From the NCBI RefSeq assembly GCF_030848805.1, contig NC_092364.1:2728001-2792000 (forward strand): DNA of 64,000 nt. The letters are read 5' to 3'. This DNA comes from Temnothorax longispinosus. Taxonomy: Eukaryota > Arthropoda > Insecta > Hymenoptera > Formicidae. Every line of letters starts with the position of its first letter. Within the stretch, counting starts at the first letter, position 1. A program made the position numbers and the translations under genes. Of the stretch, positions 24,321 to 37,994 are shown piece by piece. Below the pieces are notes generated by a model, which was given only the letters and a program-made list of their open reading frames with translations, ran no database searches and was not told the DNA's origin.

Positions 24321-27300
24321 CTTTTAGATTTCTTTAACGGAGAGACTTTGAGGAAATGCGAACAAACGTATCGAATAACGATCGCGTGCAACGATAGGAA
24401 TAATACTGTAAAAGGATCTTCTGCCACGATGAATTACTACGATAGGTATTTATTGATAATGCAACGATGTTATTAGGCAATATGAGAAATATACATTCAT
24501 TTGGTTATATTCTAGACGCTAATTCTTAATACTAGAACTATCGACGATTAATTTATACTATTTAAATATATTATATAATATACTATATATTTAAAAATGT
24601 ACTATATGCATATCTTTGAAAAAAGGGATGAAGAGGCAAAATGTGTATTGATCAAATAAATCATGTATATATCGCAAAAATCGCGGAAAATCTCCGAAAA
24701 TGCAAATTTTCGGTTATAAATACAAATAATTTAAAAAAAATTACAGACCAGTCATTTTTTGACTGCTTTGCTCTAGTGTTAAACATTGTTAACATATTAA
24801 GTGAAAAATAAACAACAAACAACAGCAGAGCAATAAGTGTATATAAATGTTTCTGAATCACCGGGTGTTTCTTCAGGCGCCAATTAACGTCGTTTTATTT
24901 CATGCTCCGAAAAAAATGTGTGGCCGTATAAAAAAACTTACTAAGTTCCATGTAATATAATCTACTTTTGCAAATTGCATAAATTAAATGCTTTTAATGA
25001 GAGAAAACGTATATTTCAACGCGCGTTTTCTCATTTATCGTCACTCTCCACATATTCTTATATGCAATCAGCTTGCTTCCTAAAGCATCAGCTTGCTAAA
25101 TTCAAACGCGTAACGTTATATCTTTCGCAAAACGCAAAAACGCAAAAAGGATGAGAGAAAACGGTGAGCGGTTGAAAGCACGAATCAAGTTTTACACTTT
25201 CCTCAACCTCGTCGTCGTTCACGTTCCTCTTAATCGCGCTAGCCTCCTTCTAATTTTCCTTTCATCTTCTACTCGTTAAATTTATTTTCTCCCGGAAGAT
25301 CCCTTTGGCACACTTAACGGACTTCGCTCACTGCAGCTTTTAATTGCGGCCTCGCACCTAGCCGGCATTATGCCACTTCCACGAACAAGCTTTTTGCGAG
25401 AGCGCATAATCAACCTCTTTCTCTCTCTTTCGTCGATTTCCTTCGCAGATGCATTTCGAGGGAGCCATTCTTCGAGGATTTGGCAGGGGTCAAAGGACGA
25501 GAAAGAGCCGCGGCTGTTCGTAAACCCAGGCTACGCTGGCAACGATTCAAGTTTGGACCCGATATCTCGGCAACTGCCGTGTGCGCCCGATTACGAGATC
25601 GACGCTCCTCTGGCAAGATGTCCAAACCAAAATAACTGGAATCGAGTCAATCACGCCCGCAGGATTTTAAGATTGCCGAAGGATTTTCGAAACGTTCTTA
25701 TGTCACTATAAGAGTTACAAACACATGCTGATAATAAAATAATCATATTATTTTTATTCCTTAAATAAATATATTTCACGATTGACGCAACATAATATTT
25801 CTTAGTAAGAAAAAAAAAGATAAATTACCGCCCACGTGTAGTTTTTCCTAATTTGTCATTCCTTACTTTTTTGGAAAAATTATTTAACGTACACTGGCGT
25901 TAATTAATGCACGATAATATTTCATATTTCCGCTCATATTTCGACAACTTTCGCGTATGGACTCGACACCTAACCAACAACACCTGGCGAGTCCGCACTG
26001 GGGAAAATTCGGTCTAAACAACAGGCTGAAATTAATACGACTGAACTTCGTCTATCGCCAACTCCTATATAGATCTCTGCCGCTCGAGTTTCATTCGTTG
26101 TCGGGAATTCAGAGAGCCACCGACGTGACTTCACTCGACTGTATATTTACCGCGGAGTCGGAACGCCAACAATGACGAGATTAAACTGCGAAACATGCCT
26201 CTCGTTTGGCATTAATATCTTTCACGAGGCGCATTAATACCGTTTCGAGAACGTCACGTTCTTATCCCCGTGATTTTCGACCCTCATCGGCCATTAATCT
26301 TCAACGTTACGAGACTGCGACGGCACAGGCGCCATCCAGAGCTCACAATGCGGCAGAATACTAACTCAAAACGACGGGAGAAAGAAAACGAGCCATTTAC
26401 GTCCGCGGATGAAAAACACGAATGGCCAAGAGCCGCGCGCGAGAATGAGAAATGTTGCGGGCGTTTTTCATCGCGAATTATTCGACGATGATGATCGGCG
26501 CGAATCAGACCGGTTTCGCGCGTACCGCAAATTGTCGCGGCACGGTTGAATGTCAGTCACACGATACGTCTCGACACAAGTGATTTGCATGCGGCTAATT
26601 CGTTCGGAGGAAAGGGCAACATTCAATTAACGTCCGAGTGTGGTCAAATAATCCGCGTGAGTTTCGTGACCTGAATGTCTTGAAATATCGTACAGCATTT
26701 CTCACTGAATGTTAGATTTAATCGTAAATAGGTATACAATATTGTTTAAAAAAAAAATTAGAAATTCTTTCACTTCTTATAAAACCGTGAAATTAGAATT
26801 AGAATTAGAATTTACATCGTGTATCTCCATAAACCTCGCCTTTGTTTCTCGAGATGAAGACAATTATTCATATCATTGTTTTTCTAAACAATTCTTTCCT
26901 GTTTAGCGCGAAACCAACCTTTACGTTTTACATTATGTTTACATCTCGCGATCGCATCGCTACGCGGACCGCAAACAGGAACGTGTGCTCTTTCGAACGT
27001 GTAAACTTTTCACGCGCGAACGCACAAAATCAGTCGTGTGAGAATGATGTCTGACTGACATGCGATCGTGGTCGCGCGATCTCCGTTCCTCGCAAAATCG
27101 GGTTCAAAAACCGCCCTTGGCGAATATATCACGTTCATGCCAGCATCGTACAGGCACATCGACAGTGGCCGCGGGCCATAGTCTAGGGATACTTCAACCG
27201 TCCTATATATACATATACATATGTACAATGTATCAATGCCCGGATTATTTTGTGCAGACATCGGCAAGTGCAGAACAACCATCGATATGAATAAAGGCAG

Positions 27301-29867
27301 TTCTTGGCTTATGTAAACTTGACTGAGCAATTAAGACTATATAAATCCTACTTAAGGAAATTCCGTTTACTCCTCCCTTCAAATTATTTTCTATCAAAAA
27401 TCGTCATGACTTCTTAATTCATGTAAAGAGTCGAGAATAAAGATACGATAACAATTTTATGTAAAATATAATGTAATATTTCATATAAAATTTCTTTATT
27501 AATGATAATTTAAATTGTGTGCTTGTGAATACGATAAAAATAGCAATGTATGTACTTATTGCATTATTCTTTTCTATTTATTCAGAAGTTATTGACAAAG
27601 CACTAATGTAATGGCAATAATCAACCTTTCGAGGATATATAATATATAGAATTACCTAAAAAATTACGAAACATAACTTTTAAGTCGAGAATTGTGCCTT
27701 AGTAAGGCATACATAAAAATGGTATTAAAAAATGTTAATATCTATTATTTATCATACTGCCGCAAATTAATTCCGTTCTGCTAATCACAGAACCATACCT
27801 TCGAACACGTATATTCAAATTACCGAACAGTTTGCGAACAGTTACAAAATTACAACCGTGTCCTCAGACCGATATAAATGCTAAACTGAAACAGAAGCAT
27901 GACAGGACCAACTGATCACGACAAACTTCAGAAATTTGCTACAATGCGTCCTAACTCCGTGCTTAATGCTTGTCAAGAACTGATGAATTGGTTTTTGAGT
28001 TAACGCTTTCCGAATTAATGCTAGTCAAACTCAAATATATAAACATAAAAGGTCCAAATTCCTTTGCAAAGGGATATAACTTTCTCGAATAAAAAAAATA
28101 ATTTCCAGCAACATGTAAAACTAAAAAATATATATATGTGTATTTACGTTACCTATTGTATTGCTCATATCAGAAAAGGCTACTCGTATGCATAATGTAT
28201 GCATATCAAGAAAAATAAAAATAAAAAGTAATTTTTTTAAAGTGGCCATTAAGCGTGTGCAATCTTCTCAGAGCCTTAAGGTATTCTTAAAATGCATAGC
28301 TATATAGATTATACTGAAAAAGGGTTAATGCTGCTCGACGATAAAACTAAGACCGTTGTAGGAAACATATGTCTTCTCTGGTAGCCTACGTGAAACGTTT
28401 GCTAAAAAGGCTCAGGAAAAAGTTGCGAGACTTGAAAAGCATATTAAATCTAGAATAGGGAGTATATCTTGTCTTCTGATAAGAGCGGGTAAAGTCCATT
28501 TCCATTGGAATTAGCTGCAACAATGTTTTATTTGCAACGTAATCCGAAGTAAAACGCTATACAGAACGACGCTTTAGCATTTCTCGCAATTATTAAAAAT
28601 GTTCCGAGATACGATCACATTGTATCTAAATTTGAGGAAAAAATTTCAGTAATTCGTTATTATTCTTTAATTTCTTTTTCTTGTTCACATCCTCCTCGCC
28701 TGTTGCCAGTCGGGAAATGAAGTTTTAATGAATACCGAGCTTCCGTTCAGTATAACTCACCAACGATCGTATTATTAATAAATCCTCATAAAAAATAATT
28801 TAAAAAAACGCGAAAAAAGGTAAATATTGCACTAAACGTAAAAAATTTCCTCAAACGTTAAAAATAAGATCATATGTTAGAGACGCTCGTCCGTAAAAAG
28901 TCTGTCAGAATTTGCACAATCGTACGATATTGCACGATATCGATGTACGAGCTATAAAAAGCTCATACGGGGATGTTTTTTTTTTTTGTAAAAAAAAGTT
29001 AACTCGTTTCTCTCGTTATTACGTAAAATTGCATACTTTGTTCGTATATTAAATTGACTGTATATTAATATGTCATGCAATATCGTTGAGGTGCATTTTT
29101 CGGAGAAATTTGCTGTTTCCCGCTGGTTTACGTGATACGTTTGCGAAATAAGATCTCCGGAGCGGAGAACAAATGCCTCCGAATAAAACCCTGAATAACA
29201 CCTGATGCTCGTATCCTCATTACTAATATCAGTATTACTATACTATAAGAGAGAATAACGATGGTTTTATCATATACACATTATTAATAATTATTGGTAG
29301 AGGCCTAATGCATATTAATTGCTGTTTTAATTTTAGTGCGCAATACCATTCTGGTGTCTGATTTATAAAAATCTCAGGCTTAAATTTAATTCCACGCGAT
29401 TTAATCCTTCTGGATAAGACTCTAATCGATATCATCGCTCAAAAAATAAGATACTTATTACTCGTAACGTGTACAAATATACTAGCATCATTATTAAATA
29501 AATTAATATGAATTATTATCTTATTTTAAATATATAAATCATCGCTTTTTGCACTATAAATTATGTCCTCGAGACTTAACTTGCACGTCATTTTCAAAAT
29601 TAATGACTAATGTAAAAGAGATATCCCGGAATTCATCTGCGGTTTCCTGCATCTAAATAGTCCCGTGACATGAGATGTATCGCTCGCGTTTTAATTTCCA
29701 GCCGCTTAACTGTCGCTCGCCGTGCACGCCGTTCATGTGTAACGGCACGTGTACGCGCCATATTAAATGTTAACACAACGTGCATTTACGGTGCGATAAA
29801 GCCAAAGCGCAGTTTTGCAAGAAAAAACTCATACGCTCGCGCAACACACGTGCGATACTTGCTGATG

Positions 29868-29929
29868 GTGGAAGTAGAAGGAGTAGGAGGAGAAGAAGAA
29901 GCAGGAGAAGAAGCAGGAGAAGATGGGAA
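29868..29929. repeat. Purine-rich imperfect minisatellite
   Basis: Interrupted GAAG, AGGAG and AGCAGG units on the plus strand, with no pyrimidine runs. Glu/Arg-rich or Gly/Glu-rich frames across it result from the repeat. Confidence 0.8.
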
Positions 29930-30500
29930 AAGAGTGTACGAGATACACATTATTTTCCAGCCATATACACACAGGACGTCAGTGCGAAGATACAAGTAAC
30001 GATGCTAGTGTATAACATAAATTGCCTCTATAGCGCGACATGCTGTTAAAATATAACAGTTATAGCACAATTTACAATATTTATTGTATTTCTTACGTAA
30101 TATGTCTTCTATTTTTTCAGCAACCATACTAAAGATTAGAATATCTTTTTCTTACGGATATTACATCATTATCGTCGTTATTAACAATACAAGAAAGATG
30201 ACTAGGTGTTTTAAAACTTGTTTTTTAAATGTAAAGTGGATTAATCGAATGAAAAAAATAGAGCAAGAAAGATTGACGATTACGAATTTCGCGGCGAGAC
30301 GATATAGGTAATAATGTAATCTGACGCAGTTCTGTATGCACGATAACGAAACCAGGAAAAGAAAGAATGGCTTGCACATGAAACAAGTACTTGCGAAGCT
30401 AGAAAAACGCAATACAGCATTTTGTTATTATCGCATCTCGGTATAAACCTCTTTTTTTTCGCTAGACGTCACTGGGTCGATGAGAAAAATACGAAAGGAA

Positions 30501-30550
30501 GAAAGAGAGAGAGAGAGAGACAGAGCGAAAGAAAGGGAGAGAGAGTGGAG
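30501..30550. repeat. (GA)n microsatellite, interrupted
   Basis: GA dinucleotides interrupted by CAGAGCGAAAGAAAGG and then resumed. A simple-sequence repeat in A+T-rich surroundings. Confidence 0.85.
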
Positions 30551-31503
30551 AAGGGAAGCGACAGGGGTAAAAGTGCTGTGACGAATGTTGCCTTGTCGGT
30601 AAAAGTCGTTTCACGACAATTGCACGCGTTTAAAGAGATAGTCCGCAGCGAAAAAAGTTCCCTTCGTTGCGAATTCTAAAGCAAACGAACTGATTAAAAT
30701 AATACCTAATCCGGATATGGAAATGAATATATATCTTGCTGCAATGTCTCTAATAATAATCGTTGCACAATATTGAAAATAATAATCACTTTTTTAATCG
30801 TCAAGTTACTAAAGGAAAGATAAAGAATATGACAGTCAATATTTTCGAGAATATTAAGGTGTCGCGCGCAAATTATTCATAGAATCCTAACTTTAAAACA
30901 GCATCCAATTCTGGAACGCACGGCATTTAATCGTATGTTATTATATGCACTATCGCTGGTTCAAGTGACGATCATATCTCGTGGGAAATCCGTGTCAACA
31001 ACGAAAACTCGTCAGCAGAGACATTAAAGGGGACAAACGTTGTAGAACCAAGGGACATATAGAAACGAAATGTTCATTCGAATGCAAGAGGGAGAAACTT
31101 TATTTCTAAATCTAAAAAAATATATACACGGATGCGTCCCCCGGGACGCGACTAAAAGGAAGGCATTTCTGCGATGAAAAATATTACTCGCGGAACTTAT
31201 GTGAAAAAATAGCGTGCTACAACGTAGTACGTGCCGTAAACATAAAGTGAATAAATTTGAAAAGCATTGATGATATTGATTTTTTTATGCCAAGTAAATA
31301 AGCTGTTTTTTCGGGCGTATATAGCAAGGATTACTATAAAGTTTCTGAGAGGCAACCATAATCCTATAGAAATCACCGTAAATTAAGAAAAAGTTATAGA
31401 GCTAATCCTAAAGTAGGATTCAAGTTTGGGGAAACTTTTATTAAAGAATTCATTCGTGCAAATGTCATCAAAAATTCGTCATCCCATCATATTTTCTCAA
31501 TTT

Positions 31504-31565
31504 CACAAGTTTTTTAAAAATTTAAATAATTATTCATAAGTTTTTTAAAAATTTAAATAACTATT
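31504..31565. repeat. 31-bp tandem duplication, two copies
   Basis: 31504-31534 and 31535-31565 are adjacent copies of a 31-bp A+T-rich unit that differ at only two positions (both C/T). Both contain AAGTTTTTTAAAAATTTAAA. The near-identity implies a recent slippage or duplication event. Confidence 0.9.
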
Positions 31566-31699
31566 GTTTTGAGATTAAACGTGACAAAATTTATGAGAAA
31601 CAAAAATGAGTATAAAGACCCAGATTTGTAAATCGTGCTTCCGAATATTAAATAGTTCTTAATTTATTCTGTTATTATTAGTCATATCACGTCTTACAT

Positions 31700-32350
31700 A
31701 ATTGCTGTATAAAGAGCACCAGGACGAAATATCGAGTTCTACAGATTTCTTTAGCGATAAACTTTGTCAACGACATCGTTCGTCACGTAATCATTTTGCC
31801 TGGATTTCGACGTCGCAAATGTTACGACAGTGTTTCCTGACCGGAAACGCCGAATTTCAAATGCGTAATGCACTCCACCGCTCGGTGCATCGCGGAAAGA
31901 AAACGCGTTGCAGAAAGAGGGTGATGGGAGAGCGCAGGTAAGGAGGGAAATTTGCGAGAGCGCCGGCTAAGGGTGTAACCCGGTCGATAAACCGGGGTGG
32001 GTGCGGTCTTCCCTCATCCCCCTCTGGACCGACAACCCCGACCCCGACCCCCGGTCCAGAGCTCCCCTGACTCCCTCGCCACCCCCTCGTCCGAGTCGAC
32101 GACCGAACATCCCTGCAGCTGCAGTCCTCGCGGCGGAATTCCTCGTTCTCTCAGCAACGTCAACCCTCTTCGACTTCCTTCACGACGTCAAACAATCCCT
32201 CCCTCCCTCCCCCCTCTCTCTCACTCTTTCTTTCTCTCTGTCTTTATTCCGGTGGAGTGTATACGGGAATACGGAAGCTCGTATCTAAGTAAGATACGGC
32301 AGAGTGAAAGTTTCCGGAAAATTAAGTAAAACGCCGACGACTTCTTCTTC
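31700..32350. other. CpG/C-rich island with a pyrimidine tract
   Basis: 31790-32170 is G+C-rich with CCCCGACC and CCCTCG runs. 32195-32244 is a pyrimidine tract of CCCT and CTCT units. Frames at 31997-32329 are Pro/Ser-rich because of that composition and are not called as genes. Possible promoter region, unproven. Confidence 0.5.
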
Positions 32351-35300
32351 TTCCGAACATTAATTTTTAAAGGGTTTAACGGATCGCGAATAAAGAACTC
32401 GCATAATTTTCCGCAAATTTTCAGGGTGCTTTTGCCATTTGGATTTTTCACGAATTTACTTTCACGAATTATTTCGCATCGTATCGTTATTTTAAAAGAA
32501 AGTAGGCAAGTACAAAGTCAAGCCCTTTGAAGAAAAAGACATCGGATATCGATACTCGATGGCGAGCGAGTGAAAGTCGGAACTCTTTTACCGTATTAAA
32601 TTCATGCATTCGGATGTGCCGACAGGGACGCACCCATGGCAAGATGCATACAAGCGCACACGATGTGAGTACATTTCCCACAGGACAGATCGAAGAATAT
32701 AAGCTCTTCCCCGGTTTACGGGGTCAAATGGCGATCGACAGACGAAGATACGTGAGTTCGACAGTGGGGAGCTGTTTTCCCTACACTTCCATCTCTTATC
32801 ATTATGTCGAATCCCTCGCACGTCCTAGAACACTCGTGAGAACGATATGTGCCGAATGCTGCTTTGATTTAGAAGATTATACGAGGGGAACGTACAATGT
32901 GTTTCTTAAGTATTGTTCAATATTTTAGGAATTGGTTTTTAAGATTATTTTATAAAGAAAAGTTTATATAAATCTCTGGTCTCAAAGACTTAAAAAAAGA
33001 ATTAAGAAAGAATAATTTTATAGAATTTTTAACACCCTGTATCTCTAAAACGAGACCCTTGAAATTATTTTTACATAAATTTTCATAAAATAATTTTAAA
33101 AATAAATTTCTAAAATATTGGATATTACTTAGGAAACATTCTGTACACGTGAAGGGAGATAACAGGATAAAATCGTTTTAAACTATAACGTTTTATCACA
33201 ATCTTGTTGTGTTCTACTATCAAAAAATCGCATTTAGTTTTAGTCAGTTTAGCCAATTTAGGATCAATTTGTAGCTCGTAAATGCAATACAACATGTCAA
33301 AACCGATTCGTTTGGATCCACTTGCTTCTGCTTTTCAAATGTGAATATGTATAACGATAGATTTAATTTTGCGCAAACTATTTTATCGGTTTATCGGTCT
33401 TTTCTTTCCGCCCGAGTCAGTCCCGCATGTCAGCCCAAACGAGAAAGCGTAATTCGCCTCGCGTATTCTGGAAAATAAACAAGTAGGTACTACGACGGAG
33501 AATTCGCAAGTGAATTCGGGGAGGCGCAACCTCAACGTGGGAAACTTCAACGTGGAACTTTGCCTCGATTCGCCGTCATCGACTCGCCATAATTTCGTGG
33601 CTCGTAGAATTTCGTATGGCTGTCGTAAGGGTTTACTCAAGGGGAAGTTCGTTTGAAGCAAATTCAAGGGGGGGGGAGATCGCTTATCGATCTTCGTCGC
33701 GTTTTCATTGTCCCGTTTAAATTGAAGAACTTGAAGCAAAATTGCACGAAACTACTTAATAATTAGCGTAACGACAATTGCCCAGGTTGTTCTTCGTTGT
33801 CTCAGACGAGAAACTAACTTGAGATAAAAGATGAGTTTGCAGCATACGATTCGCATTTTTGCAAGTGCATTGAGCATCTTTCAACTGCAAAAACAATTAA
33901 TTTCCTCTGTATTGTATTGCAGTCAGAAAGATGATCTAGGAAGAAAATCACTAGAGGTTGTTTTGATAATCAAAGTTGCCGGTGCAACTGATCCATGAAA
34001 TGAGAATCTTTTATTTCTAGAATAATTATCGATTCATGTGCGTAAAAACATTCTTAAATTAATTTGCTGCTGATAGAGCAAGCTGTTACTCGATAATTTT
34101 TTAACCTTGTCCATATTTTGCTTTCGAGAGCCCGCAAAAAATGATAAATATTATTATAAATATAATTATGACGAAAAATAATTAGCTGTATAATTTATGT
34201 AAATTATGCAAAATATAACATACTCTTTGATCGGCATCATAAACAAAAAAGCAATATCACTTTGCTATGACACGAGATAAAAATAAAAAGTAAGTACACC
34301 GCCAAGCTCTCTTGCGGAAAAATCTTTTGGAAACGATGAATCTCAGGCGTGAAAAATTTATGTATTAAAAGGGTCATAGAGATATGTTGATTTAATATAA
34401 TGAAATTAAAACAAAGTTCTTATGAAAACTCTTAACACGCCATTTGCCGCAAATTTTACATTAATCCAACTACCCAGGGAAATAAAGATTAAAAGTTCAA
34501 ATGTAAAAGGATTAAGACTTTAGGTCATATTGTTAACTCAGTTGCGAGTTTAAAGAATTCCAATGAGATTATAACAAGCAGATTGTAAAGTTGTATTATA
34601 TTTACTTTTTCAATGAATAACTTATCAACCGTGCGATAGTTCGATGCAAAAATAATATTCCATAGTTGCGTTAAATTAAAAAATAATCAGAAATGCAGAA
34701 TTAATTATCGTATACAAGAAATTTGTTTCGAGTAGCGTTTCTAAATAAACAAAATTTCGGGATGCCTAAACTTCGTCGTAAAATAAATAGAAATTGTTTA
34801 CTAAAGGACATTCTGTGAGGAATTAATGTTCCGGACAAAATTATTTGTCCGGACGGAAAATTTAACTAGAAGTTGATAGCGGACGCTATTTTCATGCCGA
34901 AAGTTTTAATTAATTGTAAGGTTTGAAGAGGGTAATCCGTGAAAGTTAATGAATTTCGTGAGATGTCTTTCCAGTGCTGCGAGCATACGTGAACTTTGAA
35001 AATGGAGAAGACAAAATTGAGAAAATATGAAATGACTGAATCCAAAAGGAAATTAATTTACAGATATCGCGGCTTCCGCGACCCGCTATTCAGTTCTGAC
35101 GAAATAAAGTTCGTGACGGGACGATGTGAATAGCTACCAAGAAGTTAATTAATAGTCCGTCTTTATTCTTTTATAAAATTTTTTTTCTAAAAGCGCAAAT
35201 ATCAGTAAAAATATATGTAAACTCTGTCGGAAATTATAACGTCATTTTTCGCGCAAACCTTTGAGATTGGAATAAATCTTTGTCACTAAAGTTTTGATGA

Positions 35301-35709
35301 GAAATGTCAACCGCTTGATTTTCAATATCAAATGCTACTCAGTATAAAACCAAGTTAATTAAATGTATATAGTAAAGCACCAGTGTCATTTAAAAGTGAT
35401 TCTAAATCAAACTTTCGTTAAAGATCGCTTAAAGCTAATTGAAAAATCTACTGTGCTGTGGCACAGATGCCGTAAAATTGTATTATTGTAATTACAGTTG
35501 TATTTAAAAAAGTTTAACCCGCCAAAAAAAAAGAAGTAAAAAAAATGCAATGTGTAGCACGATTATTAAATTGCAATTTTCTAAGCAACACAACATAGTT
35601 ATTTCTCATCCGTTTTAAGAACAATACGATTTTAAATGTTAAGTGCATATTTTGATGTTCTCTGAGAACGCCACGTGTCACACTTCAATCAAATTTATTT
35701 TTGCAACAG
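32350..35709. other. A+T-rich non-coding DNA
   Basis: No recognised gene. A G+C-richer patch at about 33390-33720 includes a nine-G run (33668-33676). A perfect 10-bp stem with a 4-nt loop lies at 34830-34853 (TCCGGACAAA, loop ATTA, then its complement). Nothing else is supported. Confidence 0.6.
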
Positions 35710-35859
35710 ATTTTTACATGCAGCGCGAGTGTTTTTTCACAAAAATTGGATCTGCTATCTTGCGCGAAAGCTAGCTGCACAAATATTGATACCGATGTTT
35801 GCACGAGCGAAGCAGTAGCAATCCGAGGCGCGTTTTATCCGAAGCACGTTTGCGGCAGG
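35710..35859 (+). CDS. Splice-compatible internal exon candidate, Cys-containing, unidentified
   Basis: A T-rich stretch ending GCAACAG (to 35709) makes a reasonable splice acceptor, and GTAAGT at 35860-35865 is a full-consensus donor. The 150-nt interval between them is open in frame with both boundaries in phase 0, and encodes 50 residues including five cysteines. A second GTAAG lies at 35884. The segment is G+C-richer than its surroundings. Against it, third positions are not strongly biased, no family is recognised, and no partner exon is visible. It could be a spurious combination of splice-like signals. Confidence 0.2.
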
Positions 35860-35865
35860 GTAAGT

Positions 35866-37990
35866 GGAGCAGGCATGCGAATGGTAAGCCCAGCTAGTCT
35901 TTACTGCGGAAGGAACGGAGTTTCTGCGAGCGCCAACGTCGATATCGCAGCTCGCTGCTTGCCGCCCGTGGTTACAAGGCTCGTCACGTCATTCACGCCA
36001 CAAGCTTATCGGCATTTGTTTATTTTATTCAAAAATTTCACCATTTACGCGAAAAACAACCTAAACTGTTTATCAGCTATCTGATGTGTGTCGAATATAA
36101 AATTTTGTTAATTATTGATAACTGTAAGGAAATGTCGAAGCTTAATCTGCATCCGTTTATCAGACGCGCCTTGCACACGAGCTCTTCGTTTTGAAGACAG
36201 TATATATGCAGACGTATTCTAAAAAACGTTAAATAAAAACGTTAAATTTAATTTCTTACGAATTTTTATAATAGGACTCGCAAATAGAAATAGGCAGTCG
36301 ACAGAAAACCCAGTATAAAAATAAAAGTATCTAGTTTATAAAAAAGTTAAAAAAAGAGATAATTTATGATACGATATATGGTATTTCTATGCTTGTCATT
36401 ATTACAGACGTAAACCGAATCCCTTCTAAACGAGGCTGGTACAAATTCCACGAGTTTTTACATTATTGATAGTGTTAATATACAATGTAATTAAAAATCA
36501 ATGCGTAAGCTTTAGCGCGTCCGATGCACGTTATAAATATACCGTGTATGTGTGACCTTTCGATTAGTCCATCGATGAGCTGCTGTAATCGCTTAACGCG
36601 TAATCGCGAAAATCAAGTTAGCGACTATATAATATTGTGGATGTCACGTCATTAAATTGTGGACAGCATATTGCATCCATTATCGTAATGTAGCGTACAT
36701 TTCAAATACCTATATTGTGCACATTAAAATGTTCTACATTTCATTACCGATGCTTTCAGAGTCTTCAATAAGCGCGTCAATATTTGTAATTTTAGGTCAG
36801 CTTATATCTACAGATTAATTATAATTGTCACGCTATTTGATATTACATATATACATACTGCGGATGCGTTTGTCATATAAGTATAATAAGCGACTTAGCA
36901 AATAATTAAAATTTCATAAAATATATTAAATAAGACATTCACCATTTTTAAATTTATCTTTCGGCGCATTACTTTTATCGAAGAATTATGTATTATTACA
37001 TGAAATAATAACTTTTATACACACCATTAAAAATATAGCACATATCATCATGTGAAAGTCATTAAATGTCTAAGTCGTTAAACTATAATAAAACTCCGGT
37101 GCGTGCAAACGAGAAAGTGGATGAGCGAACGTCAGAATAGTAAGATGAGTGTGAGCGAGCAAGAGTAAAGCTCAAATTGTATATTATAAAAATTATTTTA
37201 TAAAAAATTAAAAATAAAACAGTGTTTAAAATAAAAGTTAAATTACGGTAAATGTACAAAAATGTAAAAAAAAATAAAAATTTATTGTAATTCTAAAAGG
37301 ATCAAAATTAATTTAAAATATTTTAAAATTAATCTTTAAAAATCTAATAACTCTAATATTCGAGTGATTCGAAGCTATTAGCATACCTTGCAAATAGCAT
37401 ACCTATATTCTCATTTATTTCCTTAATTAAACTATCGTGTCTGAAATTTCAAGAATCGCGATAGGAATTTTAAAATCGCGGAAGTTTAAAGGTGCAAATT
37501 ATTAAAAAGAAAAATTATCAAAAGTTACTAACATCGCAAGAACAGTCAAGGAAAATCGAGCTTTAAAAAAATCATTAGAAGATACTAAATTAATTGATAT
37601 AGCTCTAGTATACTAGTAACTTGTTTCTTAATCGCAACATTTTTCATAATTCCGGAGACTGTCGATATTTCAGCAAAATTGTCTTCTTTTTTGCTCGGAT
37701 TTAACGCACGTCTGACTTCATCTCGTTTCTTTCGGTTCAAATAAGTGCATCACTCGGTACCTCCAGCCGCGAGAAAATCGATAATAAATCTCCATTGTAT
37801 CCTGCACTACGTCGATTCGCTATAGTATTGACTATTAGTTTTATCAGGCATTAACGCGTTTTACTCCACCTTTTTCATAAAATCCTTTTATTGATTTTAT
37901 ATTCTCACTTTGGCTTCGAATTTATTATTATAATAAAAAGGAATAGATATATACGGAAGGATGCAATATCATTGCAATACCTACATATTG
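35866..37990. other. A+T-rich non-coding DNA
   Basis: Apart from the remainder of the G+C-richer patch to about 36010, this stretch is strongly A+T-rich with poly-A/T runs. No genes and no convincing repeats were seen. Confidence 0.6.
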
Positions 37991-37994
37991 ATTA

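Larger units (their letters stand above)
24320..31690. other. Long A+T-rich stretch with small G+C-richer patches
   Basis: No recognised gene. G+C-richer patches lie at about 25200-25700 and 25950-26650. The first holds an ATG-initiated 113-codon frame at 25370-25711 with a hydrophobic N-terminal stretch (discussed in the findings). Simple repeats include ATTAGA units near 26790-26812, a GA-rich minisatellite at 29868-29929 and a GA tract at 30501-30550. The 27.3-29.6 kb part is very A+T-rich and featureless. Confidence 0.55.
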
